Source: Pilasporangium apinafurcum (lineage: Eukaryota > Oomycota > Peronosporomycetes > Pythiales > Pythiaceae). From it: a stretch of 64,000 nt of DNA. Location: NCBI GenBank assembly GCA_001600495.1, contig BCKE01000016.1, forward strand, positions 553,291 through 617,290. Direction: 5' to 3'. How positions within the stretch are numbered: position 1 is the first letter of the stretch; the number at the start of each line of letters is the position of its first letter. The notes below the pieces were generated by a model, which worked only from the letters and a program-made list of their open reading frames with translations, was not told where the DNA came from and searched no databases. Made by a program: the position numbers and the translations under genes. Of this stretch, positions 1 to 10,100 are shown one piece after another.

Positions 1-2
1 AG

Positions 3-3000
3 TGGGCGAGTATGGCGAGTGTTGATGTGCGTAATTTCCACGAAAAAGTACCGGAAACAGCTATGAAGTACGACTTCGAATTAGATACATTCCAGAAGGA
101 GTGCATCATTCACTTGGAGCGTCACGAGTGCGTGTTCGTCGCTGCACATACATCTGCAGGGAAGACCGTTGTAGCCGAATACGCCATTGCGATGTCACAG
201 AAGCATATGACCCGCACAATTTATACGTCACCCATCAAGGCGCTCTCTAACCAAAAATATCGCGATTTCCGAACGAAATTCGGAGTTGAGAATGTTGGCC
301 TCATCACAGGTGACGTTAGCATCAATCCCGAGGCAAGCTGTCTCGTCATGACTACTGAGATTCTACGTTCCATGTTGTACCGTGGAGCGGATGTGATTCG
401 CGATATTGAATGGGTGATTTTTGACGAAATCCATTACATCAACGATAGCGAGCGTGGCGTGGTATGGGAAGAAGTGATCATCATGCTGCCAGAGCATATT
501 GGAATGGTATTTTTATCCGCGACAACTCCAAATCATTTGGAGTTTTCGGACTGGATTGGCCGCACAAAGAAAAAGAAAATTCATGTTATCTCTACGTCAA
601 AGCGACCGGTTCCGCTTCAACATTTCCTATATGCAGGGAAGGAATTATTTAAACTGTATGATGCTTCTTCTGGATATCTTCCAGGAGCATATGGTGCGGC
701 GAAAGCAAAGCTCTTTCCTCCATCAGATAAACCAAAACCAATGGGACGAGGTGGCGGTCAAGTCGGAGGTGGTAGCTCAAGGAATATGGGACGAACATCT
801 GGTGGAGATCAAAGCGACTGGACCAAGTTGATCGGATCCTTAAAAGAAAAAAGTTTGCTTCCTGTTGTTGTGTTCGCATTCAGCAAGAGGCTTTGCGAGG
901 AAAGTGCAAACAAACTGTCGAAACTGGATCTCAGTTCTCCGTCTGAGCGATCTGAAATCCATCTGTTCCTCGAATCCAGCATTCAGCGTTTACAGGGATC
1001 GGATCGTCAATTACCACAAGTTCTTTCCATGAAGGAAATGTTGAAGCGAGGTATTGGTGTACACCACGGTGGGCTACTACCAATTATCAAAGAAATGGTG
1101 GAGATTTTGTTTGGTCGAGGCCTTGTCAAAGTGCTTTTCTCGACCGAAACCTTTGCAATGGGGGTGAATATGCCAGCTCGCACAGTGGTGTTTAATGGAA
1201 TCCGAAAGCATGATGGAAAAAATTTTCGAGACTTGTTACCGGGCGAGTACACGCAGATGGCTGGTCGAGCAGGACGTCGAGGGTTGGATTTAGTCGGCAC
1301 TGTGATTATTGCTTGCTGGAATGATATTCCCGAGCCAACATCTTTGCAGACAATGTTGGCTGGAAAGGCGACCGCACTATCGAGTCAGTTCCGACTAACG
1401 TACAATATGATACTGAACCTATTGCGCGTGGAAGTGTTGACTGTAGAGGACATGATGAAACGTTCTTTTTCGGAATTCCATACTCAAAAAGCGCTAGCAA
1501 CGAGGAATATTCCTCAATTGATGAACAAAGGCAAGCAGTTGCTTCAGCAATTGGAGAAGGCACTCTTGGACGACTATTCGCATCTTGCAGCATCCAGGGA
1601 GCTTTCTCAAATCCAAGAGTTTTATCAAATGAAAAAGGAAAAACGTGAGCTCGAGAAAAAAGTGACCAAGTGGATCTTGGCAAACAATGCGCAAGCAGCC
1701 AAGAGTGCGATTGCCCCAGGTCGTATTGTGCTTGTGAACGTGAAGGGACTTCCCGTGGATCAACCAGCGCTGGTTGTTCGAACCAATGCATTTGGGGTTG
1801 AAGAAGGTACGGCACGATTCTCCAAAATCTCCTTTGAACAGAATAATGGAATTGGAGCTTCAAGTAAGGGCGTCTTCAAATCCATCGTCATCATTTGTCT
1901 GTGCCCTGACGATTATGAACCACCTCATGATACATCATTGATATCAAGCACTGATTTACAATCACAGGGCAGCATTGGAGGATTTGGTGGGCGATTACTA
2001 CGTAGTAAACGAGACGATGATGATGAGCTGATGATGGGTCGTATGAGTAAGAGAGGGGTTGGAGGCAAAGTGAAAGAAGCAAAAGAGTTGGAATCGAATA
2101 CGACTGACACGTTGGTTGGAAAGAAGTATGCGATTCTGGATATTCCTGAATCGTGCGTTGAAAGTGTGACTGCTGAATACGCGTCGAAGATCGACATGAA
2201 AACGTTAGTCGCCAACTCATCGAAGAAAGAACTTGCTAGTAGTATCGAATTCCTCACTACAATTGAAATGAAATTGATGGCAACGCATCGCGCAGGCGTG
2301 ATGTTTGTAGACGTCATGGCTGAGCTTCGCATGAATGATCTTGAAGTTGCAACAGCGTATGCCAACTGGCAGCAACTGTATCAATTAATCCAGAATCATC
2401 CATGCTTTACAGATTCATCTGCAACTACTTCGCGAGTGCTGACCAGAGTCGAAAAGATCTCCAAGCTCAAGGACTATTTGATCCGGATGACACGAGAGAT
2501 GTCGAATGATTCATTGTCATTATTCCCTGATTTCCAGCAGCGATTGAGTGTGCTCAAACGGCTCGGATATATTTCTGGAGATGGAGTCGTGCAAGTGAAA
2601 GGACGAGTAGCCTGTGAGATCAACACCTGCGAGGAAATTGTGCTGACCGAAATGATTTTTGAGAATGTACTGGCAAATCTCGAGCCTGAGGAAATTGTCG
2701 CAGTTCTGTCAGCGCTAATTTTCCAGGAGAAGACACAATCGGAACCAACATTAACCCCTCGACTGGAGGATGCACGTGACGTGGTGAAGCGTATTGCCGA
2801 GTCGCTAGGACTCATTCAGCTGGAGCAGCACTTGGAAATTGACCCTGCCGTATATTGTAAAGGTGCGCTGAACTTCGGATTGATGGAAGTAGTCTACGAA
2901 TGGGCACGAGGGATGCCCTTCAAAGAGCTATGCCTTCTCACAGATATCCAAGAAGGGTCTATTGTGCGATGCATTACGCGCCTTGATGAGGTTTGTCGAG

Positions 3001-3116
3001 AAGTACGCAATGCTGCTCGTGTAATTGGTGACCCGCGACTGTTTAGGAAGATGGAGGTTGCCTCGGAAGCAATCAAACGTGATGTGGTGTTTGCAAGCAG
3101 CCTATATCTAACTTAG
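3..3116 (+). CDS. SKI2: SKI2-type DExH RNA helicase, 5'-truncated by window
   Basis: This is the ATP-dependent RNA helicase of the SKI complex, which feeds mRNA into the cytoplasmic exosome for 3'-5' decay. The frame is open to the first base of the window and the usual N-terminal region of about 250-300 residues is missing, so the visible 1034 residues from ATG 12 are a partial protein. Visible motifs, numbered from that Met: Walker A AHTSAGKT near residue 45, DEIH at 138-141, SATTPN near 169, the RecA2 motif QMAGRAGRRGLD near 420, then the SKI2-type arch insertion and a C-terminal DSHCT-like helical region. The linking sequence (KHMTRTIYTSPIKALSNQK, GVHHGGLLP, FRLTYNMILNLLRVE) follows SKI2 rather than MTR4, although the box is DEIH as in MTR4 instead of the usual DEVH of SKI2. 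No intron is needed in the visible part. Confidence 0.93.
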   Translation, partial: WASMASVDVRNFHEKVPETAMKYDFELDTFQKECIIHLERHECVFVAAHTSAGKTVVAEYAIAMSQKHMTRTIYTSPIKALSNQKYRDFRTKFGVENVGLITGDVSINPEASCLVMTTEILRSMLYRGADVIRDIEWVIFDEIHYINDSERGVVWEEVIIMLPEHIGMVFLSATTPNHLEFSDWIGRTKKKKIHVISTSKRPVPLQHFLYAGKELFKLYDASSGYLPGAYGAAKAKLFPPSDKPKPMGRGGGQVGGGSSRNMGRTSGGDQSDWTKLIGSLKEKSLLPVVVFAFSKRLCEESANKLSKLDLSSPSERSEIHLFLESSIQRLQGSDRQLPQVLSMKEMLKRGIGVHHGGLLPIIKEMVEILFGRGLVKVLFSTETFAMGVNMPARTVVFNGIRKHDGKNFRDLLPGEYTQMAGRAGRRGLDLVGTVIIACWNDIPEPTSLQTMLAGKATALSSQFRLTYNMILNLLRVEVLTVEDMMKRSFSEFHTQKALATRNIPQLMNKGKQLLQQLEKALLDDYSHLAASRELSQIQEFYQMKKEKRELEKKVTKWILANNAQAAKSAIAPGRIVLVNVKGLPVDQPALVVRTNAFGVEEGTARFSKISFEQNNGIGASSKGVFKSIVIICLCPDDYEPPHDTSLISSTDLQSQGSIGGFGGRLLRSKRDDDDELMMGRMSKRGVGGKVKEAKELESNTTDTLVGKKYAILDIPESCVESVTAEYASKIDMKTLVANSSKKELASSIEFLTTIEMKLMATHRAGVMFVDVMAELRMNDLEVATAYANWQQLYQLIQNHPCFTDSSATTSRVLTRVEKISKLKDYLIRMTREMSNDSLSLFPDFQQRLSVLKRLGYISGDGVVQVKGRVACEINTCEEIVLTEMIFENVLANLEPEEIVAVLSALIFQEKTQSEPTLTPRLEDARDVVKRIAESLGLIQLEQHLEIDPAVYCKGALNFGLMEVVYEWARGMPFKELCLLTDIQEGSIVRCITRLDEVCREVRNAARVIGDPRLFRKMEVASEAIKRDVVFASSLYLT

Positions 3117-3202
3117 CGGAAACGATAGCAAGGCATGTAGATAATATAGCAAGGTCTCTCTATGGACAATTGTTTTCACTTTGTGTTATGTGTCTGTTCT
3201 AA

Positions 3203-4055
3203 TCAAAGTAAATATGATTCTTGGCTAAAATCGCTTTGTTCTGCTTCTTCTCGAGATTCGAAGGGGCGGATGTGTGGGCGATTGTGTTGTTCCTCGATGT
3301 CGATCGATGTAACTTGGAAGATAATCGCTGCTCTTGCTTTCTTTGCGTGACCTCTAGTAACTGGTAGCAATTCGTGAGGTACTCTGCAGCCATTTCTCAA
3401 AGCAATATTCTTTCTGTTGATAAAAATCCCCAACACAGCTTCAAGATAAACCAGCCGATCCTTCCGTTTGGTTTGACCGGTTATCTTGCCTGCTGCTTCC
3501 ATCAGTGCAAAGAAGAAGACACCAAGCGATTTGCTTTCTTCTTTGGTGAGCACTGACGAGAGTGATTTCATCATATCTACCATGCATTTCAAATTCAGCT
3601 CAAACGTCGGCAAATCAAAGGGATCCTTCAGCGCTTTGATTTTTTTCACACAACACGCCAAGTTCACCGATCGCTGATACTCTCGTCTTTGTTAGTTGTA
3701 AATGCGATAGACTAGGCTGTTGCCATTGTTGTCGTAGGTGCTGGATGCAAATCCGGCCAACAACAACAAGTGGAGCTTATTTAATTGTCACACTGTAGCT
3801 CACAGCTACTCAAGCGATCCGCAAATACCTGTATTAGGGACGTTAGGGACACTTGCAATTGGAGGTACGACTTTGATAGAGTACGTACCACTTTAGTGCC
3901 ACTGAAGACATTTTGGTTGACTTCAAGCGTCTGCATCGTCTCTTCTACCTGCACGCCCTGCTGTAATGCTCCACTGCAGGTAGTGGTCTACAAGCAAGCA
4001 TCCCTCAGCTCTACCTCAAGCACAGCAGTGCAGTAGCAGAACCGTGTTTGCTCGT
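3203..4055 (-). pseudogene. Degenerate coding stretch of unknown family, several frame breaks
   Basis: On the minus strand there are coding-like blocks that do not join into one frame. A helical, Gln/Leu-rich block (about 3995 down to 3835, with TMQTLEVNQNVFSGTK) could splice at a GT near 3829 to a block at about 3776-3695 (AGFASSTYDNNGNSLVYRIY). That block is in frame with a third block (3691-3395, including LNLKCMVDMMKSLSSVLTKE) but separated from it by an in-frame TAA at 3692-3694. Near 3393 the coding-like sequence shifts frame again. No ATG opens the third block; its first possible start is GTG at 3667. Either this is a decaying gene, or a multi-intron gene whose small introns I could not place. 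I do not recognise the family. It ends 87 bp from the end of SKI2, tail to tail. Confidence 0.4.
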
Positions 4056-4571
4056 CTAGACGCGCGAGAATTCACTTAAACCTGTTACCACTACTACTGT
4101 CCATTGGCATTGCTCCTGCCAGTTCAATAGTAAAAAGCAACAAGGTTTTTTATTCATTTTTAGGCATTTCTTCCAAAAAGTGAGATCGACAAATCGAGCA
4201 ATCAATTATTTATCCAGGATGGCCAATAATGTGAGTTCTTCGCGCAATAATTATTGTCCAGTGCTTGTCTGACACCAATATAGCCATCCGAGGTGTGTTG
4301 TTCCTTTCCCAATACGAGAACAAACAATGAAAAGTCACATTGTATCAATCCTCTATTAGAAAATGTAAGGTACAGAGAGCCAAAGAGTGTGAGAAAATCT
4401 AAAATGGGATGAGAAGGTTCTACATATTGACTAATGGTTGTCTGCTGGTCTATTCACAGAAATAGAAGCTTCTTCCAGACAAATTTGACAATTTGTTGGG
4501 TTGATGATCCCATATCTTCATCGCACATTTTTGTTTTTAGTCGAGGTACATGTAGCCATGGTCTTCATTGT
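4056..4571. other. Intergenic, no gene seen
   Basis: No ORF here has coding character or a recognisable family. Short frames on the + strand (for example 4434-4895) overlap the downstream secreted-protein gene in another frame. Confidence 0.5.
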
Positions 4572-4590
4572 ATCATTTCCAAACTTGAAG
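4572..4590 (+). promoter_or_regulatory. Oomycete-like Inr/FPR core promoter
   Basis: ATCATTTCCAAACTTG fits the oomycete initiator YCATTYY followed by a CAWTTT-like flanking element, with two mismatches in the latter. It lies about 75 bp upstream of the ATG at 4649. The match is approximate. Confidence 0.4.
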
Positions 4591-4648
4591 CCCACGTCCC
4601 AACAGCGTACGCAAAAGAACGCAATCGACTCTATATCTTGGTGAACAA

Positions 4649-5293
4649 ATGCATTTCGCGGCTCTTATCGTCTTCATCATCGGCACTTCCATGGTCGCAA
4701 ACGGTCAAGTCTGCTCCAATGGTTCGCAGTCAGTCAGTGTCGACGGCCAGTCTTTTTGCGTTGATGCACCAATCTGCAGTGGAAGCACCAACACTGGCAA
4801 TTGCCCAGGACCTGTTGATGAACTGTTGCCTTATGGTTCCTATTGTGGACTTGTGTCTAATGGAGTTTATGGCTGTAAAGCCAACGCGATGTTAGAAGCG
4901 ACAGCGATGCTTGCGTCTGGCGAAGAAGAAAGCCTCTTCCTCACGGCCTGTTCACCCACCACCGATGGTTATTGCCCAGGGCCACAATCAGGGCTAGAGT
5001 TTGGATCGCATTGTGAAAAGGGAAAGGATGGCAAGTATTCTTGCGTCGCTAATGCCCTTCCAGCTGCTGAATCCATTATGAAAGCTTCTGCAAACACGAA
5101 AAACGACGAAGTTATAGAATGCCCTGTGGATATGATCCCAGTTAACGTACAGAATGCTGGTACATATTGCGCTGCTGAACCAATTTGTGTTGCCAACGTT
5201 TACAATGGCAACTGTCCGAAGAAACAAGGCAACCTTACTGTGAATGCACGATGTGAGGTTGTCAATACTGGTGTCTATGGCTGTATTGTCTAG
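4649..5293 (+). CDS. Secreted Cys-rich protein with three repeated modules
   Basis: Single-exon gene for 214 residues. Residues 1-20 form a clear signal peptide (hydrophobic FAALIVFIIGTSMVA, likely cleavage after NGQ). The mature protein holds three modules, each with Cys pairs spaced around a GxCPG/GNCPK turn, a GS-x-C step and a closing GVYGC/GKYSC motif (for example ICSGSTNTGNCPG then GVYGCKA; the last ends TGVYGCIV). The even cysteines suggest disulphides in an extracellular domain. I have seen this general layout in oomycete secreted proteins but cannot name a characterised family or assign a function. There is no transmembrane or GPI-like tail. Alternatives are a cell-wall or adhesion protein or an apoplastic effector; the sequence does not decide. 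Confidence 0.8.
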   Translation: MHFAALIVFIIGTSMVANGQVCSNGSQSVSVDGQSFCVDAPICSGSTNTGNCPGPVDELLPYGSYCGLVSNGVYGCKANAMLEATAMLASGEEESLFLTACSPTTDGYCPGPQSGLEFGSHCEKGKDGKYSCVANALPAAESIMKASANTKNDEVIECPVDMIPVNVQNAGTYCAAEPICVANVYNGNCPKKQGNLTVNARCEVVNTGVYGCIV

Positions 5294-5683
5294 GTTTCAC
5301 AGGAATGATGCTGTTCCAAAAAAGGATTCACCTATAATTTAAGTTTTTTGTCTTGGATAGTTGCTTTCTATTGTATCATCACCATGACACGGCCATATAT
5401 ATTCGAAATAGCAATGTTTCCGCTGGTTATATATTGACTCAGACGTCGGTGTGATTGTTTGCTGTCATCGTTCCTATCTCTTCGTTCTTGGAGGCATCTA
5501 AAAATTAGACTGAGAATCTACTGGTGAGTCGTCAATACATCGATGGCAGTCGCGTACGACTAGAAGCGTCATTTAGTGAAATCCAAGATACAAAATACAC
5601 AACGTCATATGCATTGTTCGGGTCGACGGCCGTTTAAGATCGAAAAGGTGCATCTACATGTGCTGAAGCTCTGTGTTAGCCTC
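5294..5683. other. Intergenic, no gene seen
   Basis: Downstream region of the secreted protein. No ORF of coding character. Confidence 0.5.
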
Positions 5684-5684
5684 A

Positions 5685-6010
5685 AGAGATCATATGAGAT
5701 ACCAAGGTACCAGTAACTCAGGGAGGACTTATGTTTTTTGTTTGGGTCCGACTCAAGCGGTAGAAGCTAGCTAAGACTAGACAATCGCGACGTAGACATC
5801 TTCGATACCTGGACTTGATGAATAAGTGGTCATTCTTGAAAAAGATACTCCTAGTGTGATGTTTTCCTTCCTTTCGCACCAATACTACCGCGCCACGCTT
5901 TCTGGACAATCGTTTTGATTTTCCACGTATACGATCTCTTTGGGCATGTATCGTCATCGCCTTATATCTGTTCTTGAAAATAGGAATGGCGTTGAAAAGA
6001 GCTCATTGCG
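5685..6010 (-). repeat. Copy A of the Fanzor-like repeat, decayed and internally deleted
   Basis: This stretch aligns, with many substitutions, to the reverse complement of the repeat at 19.5-20.4 kb and in the same direction as the copy at 57.6-58.5 kb. Shared landmarks are AGAGATCATATGAGA at its left edge, AACTCAGGGA, GGTC(T/C)GACT, AAGACTAGACAA, CATTCTT-AAGA and TTTCTGGACA. About 130 bp covering the zinc-ribbon code are missing relative to the other copies: the minus-strand frame runs KEGKHHT directly into SIFFKN. The conserved 27-nt palindrome is disrupted by a longer loop here. It is the oldest-looking of the four copies. Confidence 0.7.
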
Positions 6011-7043
6011 GAGAATTGGAAACAAGCTTCTGCTTCTATCGATAGGGATTGCTTCACTTAACAAGCAATCCGCAAGTCAAGGGAGCCAAAAACAGCCTAA
6101 TTCTTAGGTTGGCCAAAATCCAAAAAATCCGCTATTCGTGCTCTACGAAAATGTGTGGCAGTTCGAAACAGATCCGTCCAAGAAAACTTGTTTCCCGTGA
6201 TTATTATCCAAGTCGTAGCATCCAGAGAGGAGAACTGGTACGACAAAATTTGCATTTTCTGTCAGATGGTCATCGATTTTGCGATTCTCAAGGTCGTTCA
6301 GAACATAAAAAATACCACAATACCATTTTTGTCCAATGATATACTCTGTAGCACATAGTATGGAACTCAAGTGCTGAAGAGTGGCTTAAGACACCAACAG
6401 TATTGCACCAATAACTCGAAGATTGCCGCCAAATTACTTGGACGACAAACACTCTTGACAATATTAGAGCTCATTTTATTCAATATGGTTAGGGTAAATG
6501 ACATATATGAAACGAATTATGAATCAAAAGAAATAAAAACGATGACCATCAAGCTAAAACAATGCCAAAATGGAAGCGAATACTCATCTTTGACTGCTAA
6601 TTACTCGACAACCACTAGTTCGATTTGAACGCTGTTTGCTTTGTTCATCATTACAAATAAAAAACTATCCTATGCCAAAATATTATGTGCTAAAAGGCAG
6701 TTGCGGATTTTTTGAGTTTAGGAAAACAACTGAAAACTGGCACCGTTGGCTCGTGGATTGCTTGTTAAAAAAAACACGTCAAAGTGTATCCTACAGGTAG
6801 GAGAAATGGGACGATAGAGGCTAAGCATAAACAATTAAAATGCTTGCTCAAGAATGATGGTTTTTATTTCATTTGTTATAAAACCGTAAAATAACGAATC
6901 TATAAAATAATAAAAATTGAGAAAATGAAATTGTAATTGGGGCTATTATTTATTTACAAGGGATATGATATTTTTATGAAGGTATTACAGTACTTGTTCA
7001 ATTGAGCTTTCTTGTGAGAGAAAGAAAGAGACCCGGAAGCTGC
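6011..7043. other. AT-rich intergenic, no gene seen
   Basis: A low-GC stretch between repeat copy A and the SZT2 promoter. Short frames (6049-6339, 6371-6628) have no recognisable features. Confidence 0.5.
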
Positions 7044-7058
7044 AGCATTCTCAATTCC
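7044..7058 (+). promoter_or_regulatory. Probable SZT2 core promoter (Inr + FPR-like)
   Basis: GCATTCTCAATTCC resembles the oomycete initiator plus flanking element and lies 65 bp before the ATG at 7123. An out-of-frame ATG at 7062 starts a 34-codon upstream frame ending at 7166, which overlaps the main start. If transcription begins here, that uORF is in the 5' leader. Confidence 0.45.
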
Positions 7059-7122
7059 TATATGTCCGCGCGCGCTGCTGCCGCCATCATCTCCGAGCAA
7101 CAGATCAGAAACTTTGTTCGTG

Positions 7123-10100
7123 ATGAAGAGTGTGAAACAGCTTCTTCTTTACAGCAGCGACATTAACGTCGTGAATCGCACAACGTTGTCGCTCTGGCAT
7201 TTCCAGCAGATGGCGCGGCATCTCCTACCATTTGAACCGGGTGGAGACATGAATGCAGGTGAGCCAGAAGACGATCATGACGATTCGATAAGTGATGCTG
7301 CGGATCGTCCAGATAGTAAACATGCACCAAATAAGAGGAAGCGAGCCATGGAATTAGGCGAAGGCATGGGAATAGCTGCGGTTCTATATGAAGAAAATGA
7401 ACATATAGTCACAGATGACGAGAATAGTGACGATACAGATTCTGAAGATGATTCTGTGGAAGAGACACATGAGGATGCCGATGTCAGCGTGAAGCAAACG
7501 ACCGGAATGATTGCAGATTCGAATACAGTGGTGCAGGCGGTTCTTACGCCATTGTCGCAAGTGTCAGTGATTTATAAGCGCTATCGTTGTGCGATTTGCT
7601 TGGATGCGTCGCCATCGACACTCTCTATTGATCCCATGAGCGGTCGATTGTTCTTGGATTTGCTCTATGAGTCAGTTGAGGTACGTGGGAGCTTAGTGTG
7701 GTGCCATAAATGGGATATTTTGCAGCATCTTAGTATTCCTTGAACCTGACAGATGTCTTTCGTGGATGTAGCTGTTTATATGGAGTCTGTTACGACCAAT
7801 GGAAGTCGATAACCAGCCGTTCACTCCAGAAATTCATGTTACTGTGTTAGTACAGGGTGCCCACGTAGATTCCCTTTGCGTACTCCTTCAAGGGTATGTT
7901 GTCAAGGCTTCCAACGCTGCAGGGTTCCTTCAGATCGTTAGGGAGCGAATGCAACTAATTGAAGACGACTGGGCAGAGAAAGCACAGAGCGATGGATATG
8001 TGGAATCCACTGCTAATTCTCAGCAAACAAGAGCAAGCTTATCGTGGATCATACAGAACGCAGTGTTTGCCCTGAACTCTTTACCAAGTAATGGTGCCCC
8101 AATTCTCGCATTCGTCACAGATGGAGTTGTGGATTTATTTGATGCTTACTCATACGACAACTTGCTGATGCAGCTCATTCGTCATGATATCCAGTGTCAT
8201 TTCCTACGAACTGGAGGAAGCGGAGAAGAACCGAACGCATCGTTTGGATTTGTGCCTGATATCGATCTCTTGCGTTTTATTGCTGATTCAAGTGGTGGAA
8301 GTGTCTTCGACTATGTGGCGCTTCATGATGCATTGAATGGTTCAGCATCCGAGCAGGACGCTGTGAAGCATATGACTGGTCTTCAAGAAGCATGCTTTAT
8401 CCGAAAGTCCAGTGTTTACGCAGTTTCAACACCGATACTGAAGTTAGATGAAATTTGCTGCACTTCATTCGATGGTCGGACTCTACTACCTTTACGGCCA
8501 TATCGGATGTGGCGAGAAAAAGTGCATGAATATCGAATATTTGCAGATGTGGACCGAATTATCGAAGCGCGAATTCGTGAAGGTTTTATCATCAACAAAG
8601 TACATGTGAAGACCTATTACAAACCTGCCTCGGAAGCCAACTTGAAAAGGATAACCGATGCAGCACACAATTCCGAAGACGGAGCAGATGTGGCTTCCAC
8701 TCGTGAAGTTACCAAGATTTTGATTGTATTTCTTCTTCAGTGGAAACAGAACGTTTGGATTGAGTATGTTGTGTCGGCAACATTAGAAAACGCTTCTTCT
8801 GGTACTACAGCAGCGATTAGACGTTCTAGTATCCAGGGAGGGAAGACAGGAACAGGCGTGACGAACTTTACACAAAAAGCGATGAATCTCAGTTTGTCTA
8901 AGGATCATGCACGCGCTAGGAACTGGAATGAGTGGTACGTGAAGATGAACATCATAGCGTATTCAGAGTTTCTACGTGAATTTGGAGATTGCATGCAATC
9001 CTCTTCGTCGGCAAATGGAGCGAGTCGTTCGGGATTTAGTGCCTACAAGTCTGGGTCTCCTGTATTTCTACACGAATTTATTCGAAATGTCCAAGACGTG
9101 GATCGAGTTTTGCTACACTTGATGACTGCAACTGTGGTAGCAAGTTCAGCTGCAAGCTCTACGAACCAGTATTCCTTTAATACTAGCGGTAATGCATCAT
9201 CATCTTCTACTGTAGTGAGCTCTCACCAGAATTCTCATCCTGTCTTCAACATCATTGGTGAACTATCACCTGTGCTGTGGCATCGATGGTTTTACGTGGA
9301 GCGTTTTGAGATGGTTTGCGTGGTGAAGAACGACATTTTTACTGAATTCTTCTATCGACATGAAGAGAATGGTACGATAGATCGCGGGCATTCGATTCAA
9401 CGTATGAGAGCTATGAACATGCCAAACCCATCACGACGATTTGTGAATAGCCTTGGTGGAAATACGTATGGAATTTCCATTGGGGTCAAGCAAATATCTG
9501 AACGACTCGGGTCAACATTGTTGAAGTGGTCATCTCAGAAGTTATCGAGTGATTTATTCCTAAAGTTCCTCACACCTCATTCTACCGATGGAAGTTCGTT
9601 GAGACTAAAGAATACTGCTGTTTCGGCATCATCTACGACCCCGACAACCCGTCGTCGTCGACAGCGGCCTTCACCTGATAATTCGACTGCAGATGGTTTC
9701 GAGAATAGCAACAGTACGACCGGGAAGACCAGATCGTCCCTGTGTTTCGTTCGACTTGAAATTAAAAACAAGACTTTATGCGCTATCCACGTTGCTTTTT
9801 TCGCGACTGGACCTGCTGCGCGAAAGCAAACCCTGATTGAGTTGAAAAATGCTATAGCAGCGGGGCTAAACGATCTTTCCCCTAATGCTTCGTCCTCGTC
9901 ACAGTCAAAGTCAATTGTACTGTGCCATCGAATGATAAGCCGTTTATTGGTTACCCATGCTACGCTGGTTCTATGTGAAGGAGGTCCAGGGGTGTCGTCC
10001 CACGAACACTTGAATCCACCCATAGCACATCAGGTCGTTAGTTCGTGTTGTGGTGGTAGCGAATTGCAGTTGCGAAATGTCTTTGGAGCGTACATGTGGC

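Noticed and set aside
1306-1863. 185-codon minus-strand ORF inside SKI2
   Set aside because: Lies fully antisense to the conserved helicase gene, starts without support and has no family features.
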